Source of the DNA: JALSIF01 sp026981635 [NCBI: bacterium]
GTDB taxonomy: Bacteria > 4484-113 > JALSIF01
Assembly: GCA_026981635.1 (NCBI GenBank)
Contig: JALSIF010000241.1
Location: forward strand, 1 to 12,997
Direction of reading: 5' to 3'
Length of the DNA: 12,997 bases
Shown: positions 1-6,702 of the stretch, piece by piece
Numbering within the stretch: the stretch's first letter is position 1
How the letters are laid out: each line of letters begins with the position of its first letter
The notes under the pieces: model-generated
What the model saw: the letters and a program-made list of their open reading frames with translations, nothing else
What the model was told of the DNA's origin: nothing
The model's database searches: none
Program-made: the position numbers and the translations under genes

Positions 1-595
1 AGCGCTGGTCTTTGCTTACCGCCTTTAGCCCCACAAAGGAGCCCAGCGAGTAGCCCAGGTAGCCGATCCGCTCCGGGTCCAGAGGGAATCTCCCCGCCAG
101 CTCCTCAATGGCGTCTGCCGCCCGGCGCACATCCTTCACTCCCTGGGTCATGGGAAGCAGGAGGCTTGCGGCCGACCGCCCGCCGCCCGCCGCCCGCTCG
201 CCGTGGTTGGGCAGGTCCAGGGAGAGGATGGCCAGCCCCTCACCTGCGGCAAGCTTCCCGTAGAGGGCAAACATGTCCGACTTGTCCCTCCCCAGGCCGT
301 GGACCATCACCACCACGGGGACCTTCCCTTTGGCTCCCTTGGGAATGCCAAGCACCCCGACGACCCGGTCAAAGCCGCTTTTAAAGCTCACCCGATAGAG
401 GTCAAAGCCGGCCGTCCCCCTGGCCAGGGCCTGGGTAGAGCGGACCTTGGAGTTGGGGAAGGCCTCCTTCAGGGAGGAGACCGGCTCAACCTTGAGTTCC
501 AGCTGAGCCGCACTGGTCAGGCCGGGACAGGCGGTGGTTAGCAGTAAGAGGAGAAGCCAAAGGGGCCAAGGCCAGGGTCTGGTGCCCCTGCTCAT
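1..595 (-). CDS. Secreted alpha/beta hydrolase, C-terminus cut off by window edge
   Basis: The first 198 codons are present; the rest lies beyond position 1. The N-terminus has basic residues and then a leucine-rich stretch at about residues 11-20, followed by a Cys at 23 and a possible signal peptidase I site near SAA at 28-30, so export is likely; the lipobox is not convincing. The hydrolase core is clear: a beta strand PVVVMVHGLG at 93-102 supplies the oxyanion-hole loop, LDLPNHGER follows at 126-134, and the nucleophile elbow GYSLG at 181-185 makes Ser183 the likely catalytic serine. The acid and histidine of the triad should lie in the missing part. The fold covers esterases, lipases and dienelactone-hydrolase-like enzymes, and the substrate cannot be told. 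The ATG at 595 is the only reasonable start, because the same frame has a stop a few codons upstream. There is little Shine-Dalgarno sequence, but a TACAAT hexamer lies 9 bases before the ATG. Confidence 0.85.
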   Translation of the reverse strand, partial: MSRGTRPWPWPLWLLLLLLTTACPGLTSAAQLELKVEPVSSLKEAFPNSKVRSTQALARGTAGFDLYRVSFKSGFDRVVGVLGIPKGAKGKVPVVVMVHGLGRDKSDMFALYGKLAAGEGLAILSLDLPNHGERAAGGGRSAASLLLPMTQGVKDVRRAADAIEELAGRFPLDPERIGYLGYSLGSFVGLKAVSKDQR

Positions 596-604
596 TGTAG
601 GGAG

Positions 605-610
605 ATTGTA
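605..610 (-). promoter_or_regulatory. -10 hexamer directly before the hydrolase start
   Basis: Read on the minus strand, TACAAT matches the sigma-70 -10 consensus at five of six bases and lies 9 bases before the ATG at 595. Transcription would start almost at the ATG, so the message would be leaderless or nearly so. No good -35 lies at 17 bases; a TTGACC is too far upstream, at 640-645. This is inferred from sequence pattern only. Confidence 0.4.
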
Positions 611-646
611 CTAGCCGGAGGACTAGCGGATGGGCCGAAGGTCAAG

Positions 647-1831
647 TCATTTGAGCTCGCTTAGCGCCTCCTCCAGCTCCTCCAGCTCAATCTCAATCTC
701 CTCCCCCTCAACCTCCACCTCAACCGGCACCAGGGGATAGAGCTCCTCTTCCGCCCCCTCCTGCTCAACCAGATAGATGGAACCCTGGTGTAGGGTCAGC
801 CTGCTATCGGGGGTGAGTCTTCCAGTCGCCGCTACCACATCCCCATCCAGTCGTGCCACCGCCAGGGGGATCTGCTCACTACCTTCACGGACATAGAAAA
901 GTACCGGCTGTCCGGCAGGAAGTTCCTCCAGCTCCAGCTCAATCTCCCCTGCCTCGGGAATGAGCAGGGCAACCTCGCTTATCGCCTGGGCTACCCTCTG
1001 GCTCACGTAGCTGTAGCCGATAGCAAAGACCACCACCAGCCCAACGGCGGCGGCAGAGAATCTGAGCCTCCGCTGCTGGGGCGTTAGGGTCTCCTTGGAA
1101 GTGGGCAGGGTGAGGAAGAGAACCGGAATAGCAACCACTGCCAAGATGAAGAGGACGTTGTACTCAGCAATGGTGTCAATCACTCCCATGGCTGGAGCAG
1201 GCATCCAGCCCATAACGCCTGCCTCACCCAGCTCATGCATCCCATAAATGACCAACTGCACGATGAATATCATCAGAGCCACACTGGTCACCTTGAAGAA
1301 GCGCTCCAAGTTGATCCGCATGGAGCCGGTTATGAACAGAACTCCAAAGACGACTGAAATCACCAAACCTAGGACCGCCCCAATCACATTAAGGATGTCA
1401 CCCCGATTAGTCATCCAGACACTCTTGAGAAAGACAACCGTTTCAAAGCCCTCCCGGAGAACCATAACCAAGATAAAAGCAATCATGCCGAGGAAAGCAG
1501 CCGGTCCATACTTGTAGGAGGCTATCTTCTCGGCCTTCTGCCGGATGGCCTTGCCCATCTCCTTAGCCGTAAACATCATCCACACCACTAGGGTGCCGAC
1601 GAAAAAGGCAGCCACAAGGATCAGCGTTCCCTCCACTAGAGAGCTGGAAAGGTTAAGCTGGGCCAAGAAATAAGCCAGGAGGAGTGATGCGCCTACTCCG
1701 AGGGCCAGACCCAGATTGACCGCAGGAATCAGAGTTCGTCTACCTGTTTCCCTGAGGTAGATCCAAACAATCCCCACGATCAGAGCCACCTCAATCCCCT
1801 CCCTCAATGTGATGACCAGAGACTCAAACAT
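647..1831 (-). CDS. FTR1-family high-affinity iron permease with acidic C-terminal extension
   Basis: This 394-residue integral membrane protein carries the two signature motifs of the FTR1/EfeU iron permease family: REGIE at residues 10-14 in the first membrane helix and REGFE at 126-130 in a later helix. In studied members the glutamates of these motifs are needed for iron passage. Hydrophobic segments at about 5-25, 37-57, 66-87, 112-131, 148-168, 181-198, 223-241 and 258-275 give a typical multi-helix layout. Residues from about 285 onward form an extra soluble domain ending in a run of Glu alternating with Val, Ile and Leu. Many bacterial FTR1 proteins carry or neighbour a DUF2318 domain; this tail has no Cys, so at most it is a degenerate relative. 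An AAGGAG at 1839-1844 on the minus strand supports the ATG. The downstream hydrolase is 51 bases away and seems to have its own promoter. Iron import is the likely role; direction and partner are not shown. Confidence 0.9.
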   Translation of the reverse strand: MFESLVITLREGIEVALIVGIVWIYLRETGRRTLIPAVNLGLALGVGASLLLAYFLAQLNLSSSLVEGTLILVAAFFVGTLVVWMMFTAKEMGKAIRQKAEKIASYKYGPAAFLGMIAFILVMVLREGFETVVFLKSVWMTNRGDILNVIGAVLGLVISVVFGVLFITGSMRINLERFFKVTSVALMIFIVQLVIYGMHELGEAGVMGWMPAPAMGVIDTIAEYNVLFILAVVAIPVLFLTLPTSKETLTPQQRRLRFSAAAVGLVVVFAIGYSYVSQRVAQAISEVALLIPEAGEIELELEELPAGQPVLFYVREGSEQIPLAVARLDGDVVAATGRLTPDSRLTLHQGSIYLVEQEGAEEELYPLVPVEVEVEGEEIEIELEELEEALSELK

Positions 1832-1867
1832 GGCCTCGCTCCTTGTCCGGATTTCCTAGCCGGGGAG

Positions 1868-1900
1868 AGTGTAGCAGAAACTAAACTGAAAATCAATATC
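1868..1900 (-). promoter_or_regulatory. Iron permease promoter with Fur-like operator
   Basis: On the minus strand, TTGATT (1891-1896) and TACACT (1868-1873) are exactly 17 bases apart, with a TG one base before the -10 hexamer (an extended -10). The start point would be near 1861, about 30 bases before the permease ATG. A 19-base element at 1882-1900, read on the plus strand, matches the classical Fur box (three GATAAT-type hexamers) at 14 of 19 positions by eye and covers the -35. Iron-dependent repression of an iron permease makes biological sense. The site is a pattern match, not a demonstrated operator. Confidence 0.5.
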
Positions 1901-1981
1901 AACTTCACCCCTCCCTTGTCTGCCCCATGACTGGGTTGGTAGTTCCTAGAGGAAGCAGAGTTTCAGTCTTTCGTGTTTCGG

Positions 1982-3952
1982 CTAGCTTCCCTGCTGGCCC
2001 TGATCTTCGGCCTGCCTGGTGGGCTGCTGGGGAGCTGGGGCTTTACCTTCTGCCCCCTGCTCTCCGCTTGTCGTCTCCTCACCCTGTCCGGTCCCCCCTT
2101 TGGCCTCCTCCTCGGCCTGTGCTTCACTCCCCCCCTCTCTCTCAACCTCGGTAAGTCCACCCTCAATGGCGGCGATGTCGGCCAGGGCCTCCTCCAGCTC
2201 CTTCTTCTGCTCCTCAAGCCCAGCCGCCTCGGCCAACGCCTTGGCATCTTCCAAAAGCTGCTTGTCGCGACCAGCGTAGGTGAGGATGTCATCTAGCAGT
2301 TCGGGAAGCTCCTCCGTCTTGCCCTCCTGCTGGTAGATCTTGGCTAGCTCCAGGTAGAGGTAGGGGTTGTACTCGTAGCGGTCAAAGGAGGCCTGCCGGG
2401 CCCGCTCCAGAAGGTCTCTCACCTTGGCCTTGAGCTCCTCCTCGCTCTTGAAGGGAGGCGGGCCGTCCCAGGGCTTCTTGCGCTTCAGGGTCTCCTCGTC
2501 GGTCTCCTCACCTGAGCTTTCCTGCTCCGACTTGAACTGCTCCCAGGCCTGCCAGTCGTCCCACCACTCACGGTAGAGCTGGGCAAGGTAGAGGAGGTAG
2601 GTCGGCCTTTCGGGGTCAGCCTCCAGGGCCTGGTTGAGAAAACCAACCGCCTCGTTGTAGCGGGGTGGGGTGACCTTCTTGATGTTGATGGTGCCTCCGC
2701 TGATGTCAATGTCGGTGCGGGTCTTCTCCTCGTCGGTGAACTTCCTCCCCTGCTCAACTCCCTCCGGACTCAGGTCGTCGTAGCCCTTGACCGCCCGCCA
2801 GGCGTTGAGGAAAGGGTAGTAGATGACGATCTTGCTGTTCTGGACGTCCTCCTTGAGCTTCTGATTGATGGCCAGTTCAAACTGGGTGCGAAACTTGATC
2901 GCCTTAACCTTGGCCTTGCGCTCAAAGGCGATCACATCGTCCACCGTAACCTCGTGGTCCTCGTCCCAGCCGTTGGCCTCGCGGATCTGGGGGGCTAGCT
3001 CCCCCAAACGCTCCTTGGCCTCCTCGGGGTCAATCTCTATCCACTTCTCAATCTTAAAGACGTAGACCCCGTTGCCGAGGAAGAAGGGACCCACGATGGA
3101 GCCCTCTGGCGGCTTGGGCAGGAGGATGTCCTTGTAGACCGAATCGGTCTCCTCCGACTCGGGGAAGGTGTCGCGGCCGATGGGCTCCTTCATCTCCCCC
3201 TCGGTTTCCCTGGCGCGGTAGTCCTCGTGGTAGCCTTCCACCGCCTCCGCCCAGCTCATCTCTCCCTTCTCAATCTTCTCCTTTACCTCCCTGGCCCGGT
3301 CCAGTGCCTCCTGCTTAAGCTTCTTCAGCGTCTCTTCGCGGTAGAGCTTCATTCCCCGCTGGGTGAGCAGGATCTTCCTTACCTCCTGGCGATAGCGGGG
3401 AAGGCTCATCTGCTCTCTAGCCAAAATTTGCCTCAGAGCTTCACTCCTCCCCTGCCATGCCTTAATCTTCTCCCGGATGGCAGCTAAGGCAGTGGGGGGG
3501 TTAGGGTCAATCCTTAGGTAGCCTTGGACTAGCTGTTCAATATTCTCCGTGACCTCCTTGTCAGACACCTCCTCACCACGGTCAAGGGCATATTTAATGA
3601 GAAACTCGGCCTGAAGAAAACTGTCTAGCACCTGCTGCATGAGCTTCCCCTCTCCGTCTGGGTCTATGGGTGCGCCAGTGGTCTGCATCTGGTTGTCGCG
3701 CGTGAGTTCATAGGCCCGCATGAAATCTGCGGTCTTGATCTGGCGGCCTTCAATCTCAGTGAAGATGGGAAACTTGTCAACCTCCGACTTGATCCGTTCC
3801 TGCTGGGCCTGCTCCAGCTGGGGGGCAACCTGTTGGACGCTAGAGCCGAAGTTGGCGATGCCCAAACCGCCAAGGATGGAAAGCCCAAAGAAGACCGCAA
3901 TCACGATGACCCAGATGGGCCCGTAGCGGCGGATGTGCTCCATAATCGTCAT
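1982..3952 (-). CDS. Membrane-anchored PpiD/SurA-like peptidyl-prolyl isomerase with TPR-like repeats
   Basis: This 656-residue protein starts with a short basic segment and one membrane helix at about 11-33, so the rest probably faces the cell exterior or periplasm. Residues about 70-215 are helical and resemble the SurA/PpiD N-terminal chaperone region. Residues about 215-305 look like a parvulin (PpiC) domain, with MSWAEAVEGYHED, then an IGRDTF segment, and at the end IVGPFFLGNGVYVFKIEKW, the usual closing strand. Two helical pieces at about 430-465 and 525-560 (FLNQALEADPERPTYLLYLAQLY, shortened here to its key A, Y and L positions, and YLYLELAKIYQQEG) look like TPR repeats. The tail from about 590 is Glu-, Gln- and Gly-rich and probably disordered. 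The likely role is folding of exported proteins. The ATG at 3952 is preferred over a GTG at 3961 because GAGGTGG lies 5 bases upstream of it. The parvulin assignment is moderate; isomerase activity may be lost. Confidence 0.7.
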   Translation of the reverse strand: MTIMEHIRRYGPIWVIVIAVFFGLSILGGLGIANFGSSVQQVAPQLEQAQQERIKSEVDKFPIFTEIEGRQIKTADFMRAYELTRDNQMQTTGAPIDPDGEGKLMQQVLDSFLQAEFLIKYALDRGEEVSDKEVTENIEQLVQGYLRIDPNPPTALAAIREKIKAWQGRSEALRQILAREQMSLPRYRQEVRKILLTQRGMKLYREETLKKLKQEALDRAREVKEKIEKGEMSWAEAVEGYHEDYRARETEGEMKEPIGRDTFPESEETDSVYKDILLPKPPEGSIVGPFFLGNGVYVFKIEKWIEIDPEEAKERLGELAPQIREANGWDEDHEVTVDDVIAFERKAKVKAIKFRTQFELAINQKLKEDVQNSKIVIYYPFLNAWRAVKGYDDLSPEGVEQGRKFTDEEKTRTDIDISGGTINIKKVTPPRYNEAVGFLNQALEADPERPTYLLYLAQLYREWWDDWQAWEQFKSEQESSGEETDEETLKRKKPWDGPPPFKSEEELKAKVRDLLERARQASFDRYEYNPYLYLELAKIYQQEGKTEELPELLDDILTYAGRDKQLLEDAKALAEAAGLEEQKKELEEALADIAAIEGGLTEVEREGGSEAQAEEEAKGGTGQGEETTSGEQGAEGKAPAPQQPTRQAEDQGQQGS

Positions 3953-3957
3953 GGCGA

Positions 3958-3982
3958 CCACCTCGCAGAGCCGACCATTATA
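3958..3982 (-). promoter_or_regulatory. Promoter and ribosome site of the PpiD-like gene
   Basis: A perfect TATAAT on the minus strand occupies 3977-3982. A start near 3970 would give a leader of about 18 bases holding GAGGTGG (3958-3964), which decides the ATG at 3952. No good -35 is seen at the usual distance. The 191 bases between this gene and HU hold only the two divergent promoters. Confidence 0.45.
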
Positions 3983-4075
3983 AGTCTCATTCCTCCCTGA
4001 CGGAGAGGTTTAGCCCGAAGTTCACCCGGGGAGAGGAAACCAAAACCATGCGGGGCAGGAATTTCCTTATATAGC

Positions 4076-4104
4076 TTGCAAAAGTAGCAGCGGGGTGCTA
4101 AGAT
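4076..4104 (+). promoter_or_regulatory. HU gene promoter, extended -10 type
   Basis: TTGCAA (4076-4081) and TAAGAT (4099-4104) are 17 bases apart and the -10 is preceded by TG at 4096-4097. Transcription would begin near 4111, leaving a leader of about 33 bases with an AAGGAGG ribosome site at 4129-4135. The layout is the same as at the iron permease promoter. Confidence 0.5.
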
Positions 4105-4143
4105 TGCCGTCACCAAGCCAACTCTTTGAAGGAGGAAGGACAG

Positions 4144-4446
4144 ATGGCCAAGGCAGTCAAGAAGGGAGCAACCCTCGGCAAGACCCAGCTGGTCGAGTAC
4201 GTGGCCGACCGGGCGGGTCTCTCCAAAACCGCAGCCAAAGCGGCAGTGGAGGCCACCTTCAACACCATCACCGAGGCCCTCAAGAAGGGCGGGAAGGTCC
4301 AGATCACCGGCTTCGGCACCTTCTCGGTGACCAAGCGCAAGAAGCGCACCGGCATCAACCCGCAGACCAAGGAGAAGATCAACATTCCCGCCAAGAAGGC
4401 CCCCAAGTTCACCCCGGGCAAGACCCTCAAGGAAGCCGTCAAGTAG
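4144..4446 (+). CDS. HU-family DNA-binding protein
   Basis: This 100-residue protein belongs to the HU/IHF family of small dimeric, DNA-bending nucleoid proteins. The family pattern is easy to see: the helical dimer body (TKTQ-like LGKTQLVEYVADRAGLSK at about 11-28 and EATFNTITEALKKGGKV to 52), the strand turn GFGTF at 56-60, and the DNA-binding arm with RTGINPQT at 68-75, whose Pro73 is the residue that intercalates between base pairs in known structures. It ends in FTPGKTLKEAVK. The N-terminus carries a few extra basic residues (AKAVKKGAT) compared with E. coli HU. The ATG at 4144 is chosen because AAGGAGG lies 8 bases before it; an ATG at 4126 would precede this ribosome site. It is transcribed alone, with its own promoter and terminator. 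HU, rather than a site-specific IHF, is the more likely identity in a single-gene context. Confidence 0.95.
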   Translation: MAKAVKKGATLGKTQLVEYVADRAGLSKTAAKAAVEATFNTITEALKKGGKVQITGFGTFSVTKRKKRTGINPQTKEKINIPAKKAPKFTPGKTLKEAVK

Positions 4447-4471
4447 ACCCCCGGGCACCGAATCAGAAGGC

Positions 4472-4539
4472 TCCTCTCTAGGCGAGAGGAAGGGGGAGTG
4501 GGTCTCACCCCAGAGGGGGGGAGCTCACTCCCCCTTTTT
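4472..4539 (+). terminator. Rho-independent terminator after HU, with a preceding hairpin
   Basis: A short hairpin (TCCTCTC pairing with GAGAGGA, 4472-4478 with 4484-4490) is followed by a strong one: AAGGGGGAGTG at 4490-4500 pairs perfectly with CACTCCCCCTT at 4526-4536, and TTTTT follows at 4535-4539. The 25-base loop can itself fold. The right arm overlaps the stop codon of the opposing gene (4525-4527). The reverse direction has no good T-run, so it should mainly terminate plus-strand transcription. Confidence 0.8.
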
Positions 4540-5142
4540 CGTTTTCCCGCTGTGGGAATCGGTCACCACAAACTCACACACCGGCTGGTCAGGGTGGGAG
4601 GCGATGCAGACTACCTCCTCCACCACAACCCCCTCAACCCGGTAGCTGAGCAGGGCCTGGTTCATGAAGCCCTCAATAAACCCACAGAGGGGAAACAGGC
4701 TGGTTCGCCCGCGGGCGAAGGGGGAGGAGGAGACCTCCAGCTTGACGAAATTTCCCCACCGGAAGAGACCGGCGTGACCGTCGGCCAGGCATGGCCGGAT
4801 CGACCGGGCCGCCTCCCGGATGGCTCGGCTTATGCGGGCGCGCCGGGGCAGGGTGGCAAGTAGCGCCCCACCCACCTCCCCCACCAGCCAGAGGTAGGCA
4901 TTGGCCCCCGCCAGGCGTACGATCTCGCTGTAGCGCTTGGACTGGAGCAGGTGGGTCTGGACCCGTTCAACCGGAGTGAGGGAGAGATAGTCTCCCAAGC
5001 GGGCCAGCTCCTCAAGCTGGGCAAGGCTCAGCTCAAACTCCTCTTCCAGCCAGCTTCTGAGTTTTGGGTCGTAGCGGCCGGTCGCCTCCAGCAGGGTGAG
5101 GAGGACGACGGGGTGAATCCGTGAAGGAGGTCGCCGAACCAC
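4525..5142 (-). CDS. V4R-domain-like protein
   Basis: The 205-residue product has a helical N-terminal half (residues 10-115) and a C-terminal half that resembles the V4R (vinyl-4-reductase) domain: strand VKLEVSSSPFA at 133-143, then PLCGFIEGFMNQAL at 151-164, then a strand VEGVVVEEVVCIA at 169-181 and CEFVV at 189-193. Cys153, Cys179 and Cys189 sit where V4R members keep conserved cysteines. V4R domains bind small hydrophobic or tetrapyrrole-like ligands, or serve in Golgi/TRAPP-related and bacteriochlorophyll proteins; the ligand here is unknown. The N-terminal half is not recognised. The GTG at 5142 has no Shine-Dalgarno sequence, but a TAAAAT hexamer lies 7 bases before it on the same strand, so a leaderless message is likely. 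It is divergent from the nucleotidyltransferase gene and ends inside the HU terminator. Identification rests on the motif pattern alone. Confidence 0.6.
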   Translation of the reverse strand: MVRRPPSRIHPVVLLTLLEATGRYDPKLRSWLEEEFELSLAQLEELARLGDYLSLTPVERVQTHLLQSKRYSEIVRLAGANAYLWLVGEVGGALLATLPRRARISRAIREAARSIRPCLADGHAGLFRWGNFVKLEVSSSPFARGRTSLFPLCGFIEGFMNQALLSYRVEGVVVEEVVCIASHPDQPVCEFVVTDSHSGKTKKGE

Positions 5143-5181
5143 TGGGGGGATTTTAGTGGCCGTCCTATACTCGGCACCGGG
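5143..5181. promoter_or_regulatory. Compact divergent promoter region with two -10 hexamers
   Basis: Only 39 bases separate the V4R-like start (5142, minus) from the nucleotidyltransferase start (5182, plus). The minus strand has TAAAAT at 5150-5155, 7 bases before its GTG, and the plus strand has TATACT at 5166-5171, 10 bases before its TTG. Neither has a good -35 or any ribosome site, so both transcripts would begin at or next to the start codon. The two polymerase footprints must overlap, so the genes may exclude each other or share control. Confidence 0.45.
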
Positions 5182-5985
5182 TTGGGAGAAGAAGCAACAT
5201 ACCTACCGGTCGTGCTGGCAGGGGAGACCCCCAGCGATGAATGGAAGAGGTTTGTCCCCTCGGGCTTTCGCTGCCACCTGAGGATGGGGGAGGAAAGCCT
5301 CCTTGAGCGGGTCTGCCGGGTGGCCGCCGAGGCCACCGGCACACCCCCCCTGGTGCTTGCCCATCCCGAGGTGGTGGCGGGGCAGAGGCTGCCCGAGGGG
5401 ACCAGACGCAGCGACCCGGGAAGCACCATCAGCGGGAACCTGGCCAGGCTGAGGGAGCTTTCCATTTCCCAGCCCTACCTCCTCATCCTCTCCTCCGACC
5501 TGCCCTTCATTGAGAGCCGTCACCTTAGGGAACTGATCCAGTTTCACCAGCAGAGCGACCCGCCCGCCGAGGGGATCTATCCGGCGGTGGAGGTGGAGCT
5601 CTGCCGAAGGAGGTTTCCCGGCCTCCGGCGCACCACCGTCCCCCTGGATGGGAAGCGGCTCACCGGGGGCAACGTCTTTATCCTCCGGCGCGACCGCCTG
5701 GACTCACTGCTTACCCGGCTGGAAGCCTTCCTCAGGGCGCGCAAGAACCCCCTCCGGATGGCCCTGCTCATCGGGCCGGGGGTGCTATTTAGGGCCATAT
5801 TGGGCCGTCTTACCTCGGCGGACCTCAAGGGCCAGATCAGGCGTCTGTTTGGGGTGCGGGCAGAGCTCTACCTCTCCCCCTATCCGGAGATCGCCACCGA
5901 CGTGGACCGGGTGGAGCAGTGGGAGAGGATCCTTGAGCTGAGCGCTGGAAGCGCTTCCGAGAGGGGTCCAGCTCAGAACCAGTAG
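5182..5985 (+). CDS. MobA-like nucleotidyltransferase family protein
   Basis: The 267-residue protein fits the GT-A fold MobA-like NTP-transferase family. The first strand and glycine loop are YLPVVLAGE at 7-15; the metal-binding motif is LILSSDLPF at 101-109; an acceptor-side TGGNVFILRR lies at 161-170; RKNPLRMALLIGPG follows at 187-200, and the terminal PEIATDVDRVEQW at 235-247 corresponds to the family's final DVDxPED segment. The combination of TGGN, RKNPLR and PEI-DVD is typical of a stand-alone bacterial subfamily of unknown substrate, not of true MobA. Two features are odd: the usual LAGG is LAGE, and the NK-containing stretch after the loop is replaced by SGFRCHLRMG, so nucleotide binding may be altered. 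The TTG at 5182 has no ribosome site but keeps the strand complete and lies 10 bases after a TATACT. The last 13 bases overlap the end of the opposing gene. Confidence 0.75.
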   Translation: MGEEATYLPVVLAGETPSDEWKRFVPSGFRCHLRMGEESLLERVCRVAAEATGTPPLVLAHPEVVAGQRLPEGTRRSDPGSTISGNLARLRELSISQPYLLILSSDLPFIESRHLRELIQFHQQSDPPAEGIYPAVEVELCRRRFPGLRRTTVPLDGKRLTGGNVFILRRDRLDSLLTRLEAFLRARKNPLRMALLIGPGVLFRAILGRLTSADLKGQIRRLFGVRAELYLSPYPEIATDVDRVEQWERILELSAGSASERGPAQNQ

Positions 5986-6626
5986 GGGGCGGTAAGGGCG
6001 ACCAGCCGGGCCAGGGTGGCATCGCTGACCTCCTCCGCCGGCAGGCTCACCCCCCGAGCATCAAATCCGATGCGGAAGCTCTCCCCCGGCTCGCCAGCTA
6101 CGAAGCCGTCCAGCAGGTGGCCCCACTCCTGAATGAGCTTTCCCGCCTCCCCTTCGCTGAGAAGCTTTACGGTGAGCTTCCCCCGCGCCCCATCGGAGAG
6201 GGGATAGTTTTTCAGGGTGAGGGAGAAGAGGGGATAGCCCAGCTCCACCAGCGAGGCGGCAAGCTCGCGCACATTGAGTTGTGCCGAGGAGAAACTCACC
6301 CCGCCCTCCACCACCGTACTGAGGGCGGCACTCATCAACTCAAAGCGCTTGCCCCGGGCCGAGATGAGCGCCCTGCCCCGCTCCACCGGAAAGTAGGCCA
6401 TCACCTCGGTAAGGACATCAAACTCCTCCTTCACCACCTGCTGGCCGTCAAAGACCTCGTGGGTCTTGCGCTCAAGCAGCTTGAAGGAGAGGAGAAGATC
6501 CCCCGCCCCCGCCGCCAGCACCTGAAAGCCGTAGCGGCGCTTAGGGGAGAAGGCCCGCCGCTCAACCAGCTCGGCTAGCTCCGCTGGCTCGGGGGCGTGG
6601 GCCACCTGATAGAGGTAGAAGCGCAT
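5973..6626 (-). CDS. Hypothetical protein divergent from the phage-like operon
   Basis: I do not recognise this 217-residue protein. It has no signal peptide and no membrane segment. It is a mix of helices and strands, with a basic patch RRAFSPKRRYGF at 23-34, a strand-rich stretch at 41-80 (DLLLSFKLLERKTHEVF and EEFDVLTEVMAYFP), then RGKRFELMSAALSTV at 91-105 and an ending ALTAPYWF. Reading frame, length and codon usage look normal for a real gene. The ATG at 6626 lacks a Shine-Dalgarno sequence, but TAGAAT lies 9 bases upstream. It is transcribed away from the portal gene with only 87 bases between, so it could be a neighbour that controls or marks the operon's edge, or just an unrelated chromosomal gene. 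The 3' end overlaps the nucleotidyltransferase by 13 bases, which speaks for a settled chromosomal arrangement on that side. Confidence 0.7.
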   Translation of the reverse strand: MRFYLYQVAHAPEPAELAELVERRAFSPKRRYGFQVLAAGAGDLLLSFKLLERKTHEVFDGQQVVKEEFDVLTEVMAYFPVERGRALISARGKRFELMSAALSTVVEGGVSFSSAQLNVRELAASLVELGYPLFSLTLKNYPLSDGARGKLTVKLLSEGEAGKLIQEWGHLLDGFVAGEPGESFRIGFDARGVSLPAEEVSDATLARLVALTAPYWF

Positions 6627-6635
6627 GGGCAGCCA

Positions 6636-6641
6636 ATTCTA
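6636..6641 (-). promoter_or_regulatory. -10 hexamer before the 217-residue protein
   Basis: On the minus strand TAGAAT lies 9 bases before the ATG at 6626, again leaving practically no leader. No convincing -35 is seen 16-18 bases upstream. Confidence 0.35.
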
Positions 6642-6662
6642 GTGCCACCCTAGCAAGGGGGC

Positions 6663-6702
6663 TTGACAAAACTGGACGCTGGCTTGTCCTTCTCTGTATA
6701 AT
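6663..6702 (+). promoter_or_regulatory. Promoter of the phage-like structural operon
   Basis: A perfect TATAAT at 6697-6702 lies 11 bases before the portal ATG at 6714. A start 6-8 bases downstream of it would leave a leader of only about 3-6 bases and no Shine-Dalgarno sequence. A perfect TTGACA at 6663-6668 is 28 bases upstream, too far to be the partner -35; TGGACG at 6673-6678 is 18 bases away and matches at four of six positions. The consensus-quality -10 suggests use of the main host sigma factor. Confidence 0.55.

Noticed and set aside
608-628. ACTAG direct repeats between hydrolase and permease genes
   Set aside because: Two short copies nine to eleven bases apart are not enough to support an operator or a terminator.
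3949-4508. Minus-strand frames opposite HU
   Set aside because: HU on the plus strand is certain; the antisense frames cover its promoter and terminator and are not credible.
5939-5956. Hairpin AGCGCT-GGA-AGCGCT as a terminator for the nucleotidyltransferase
   Set aside because: It lies inside the coding sequence, has a 3-base loop and no T-run after it.
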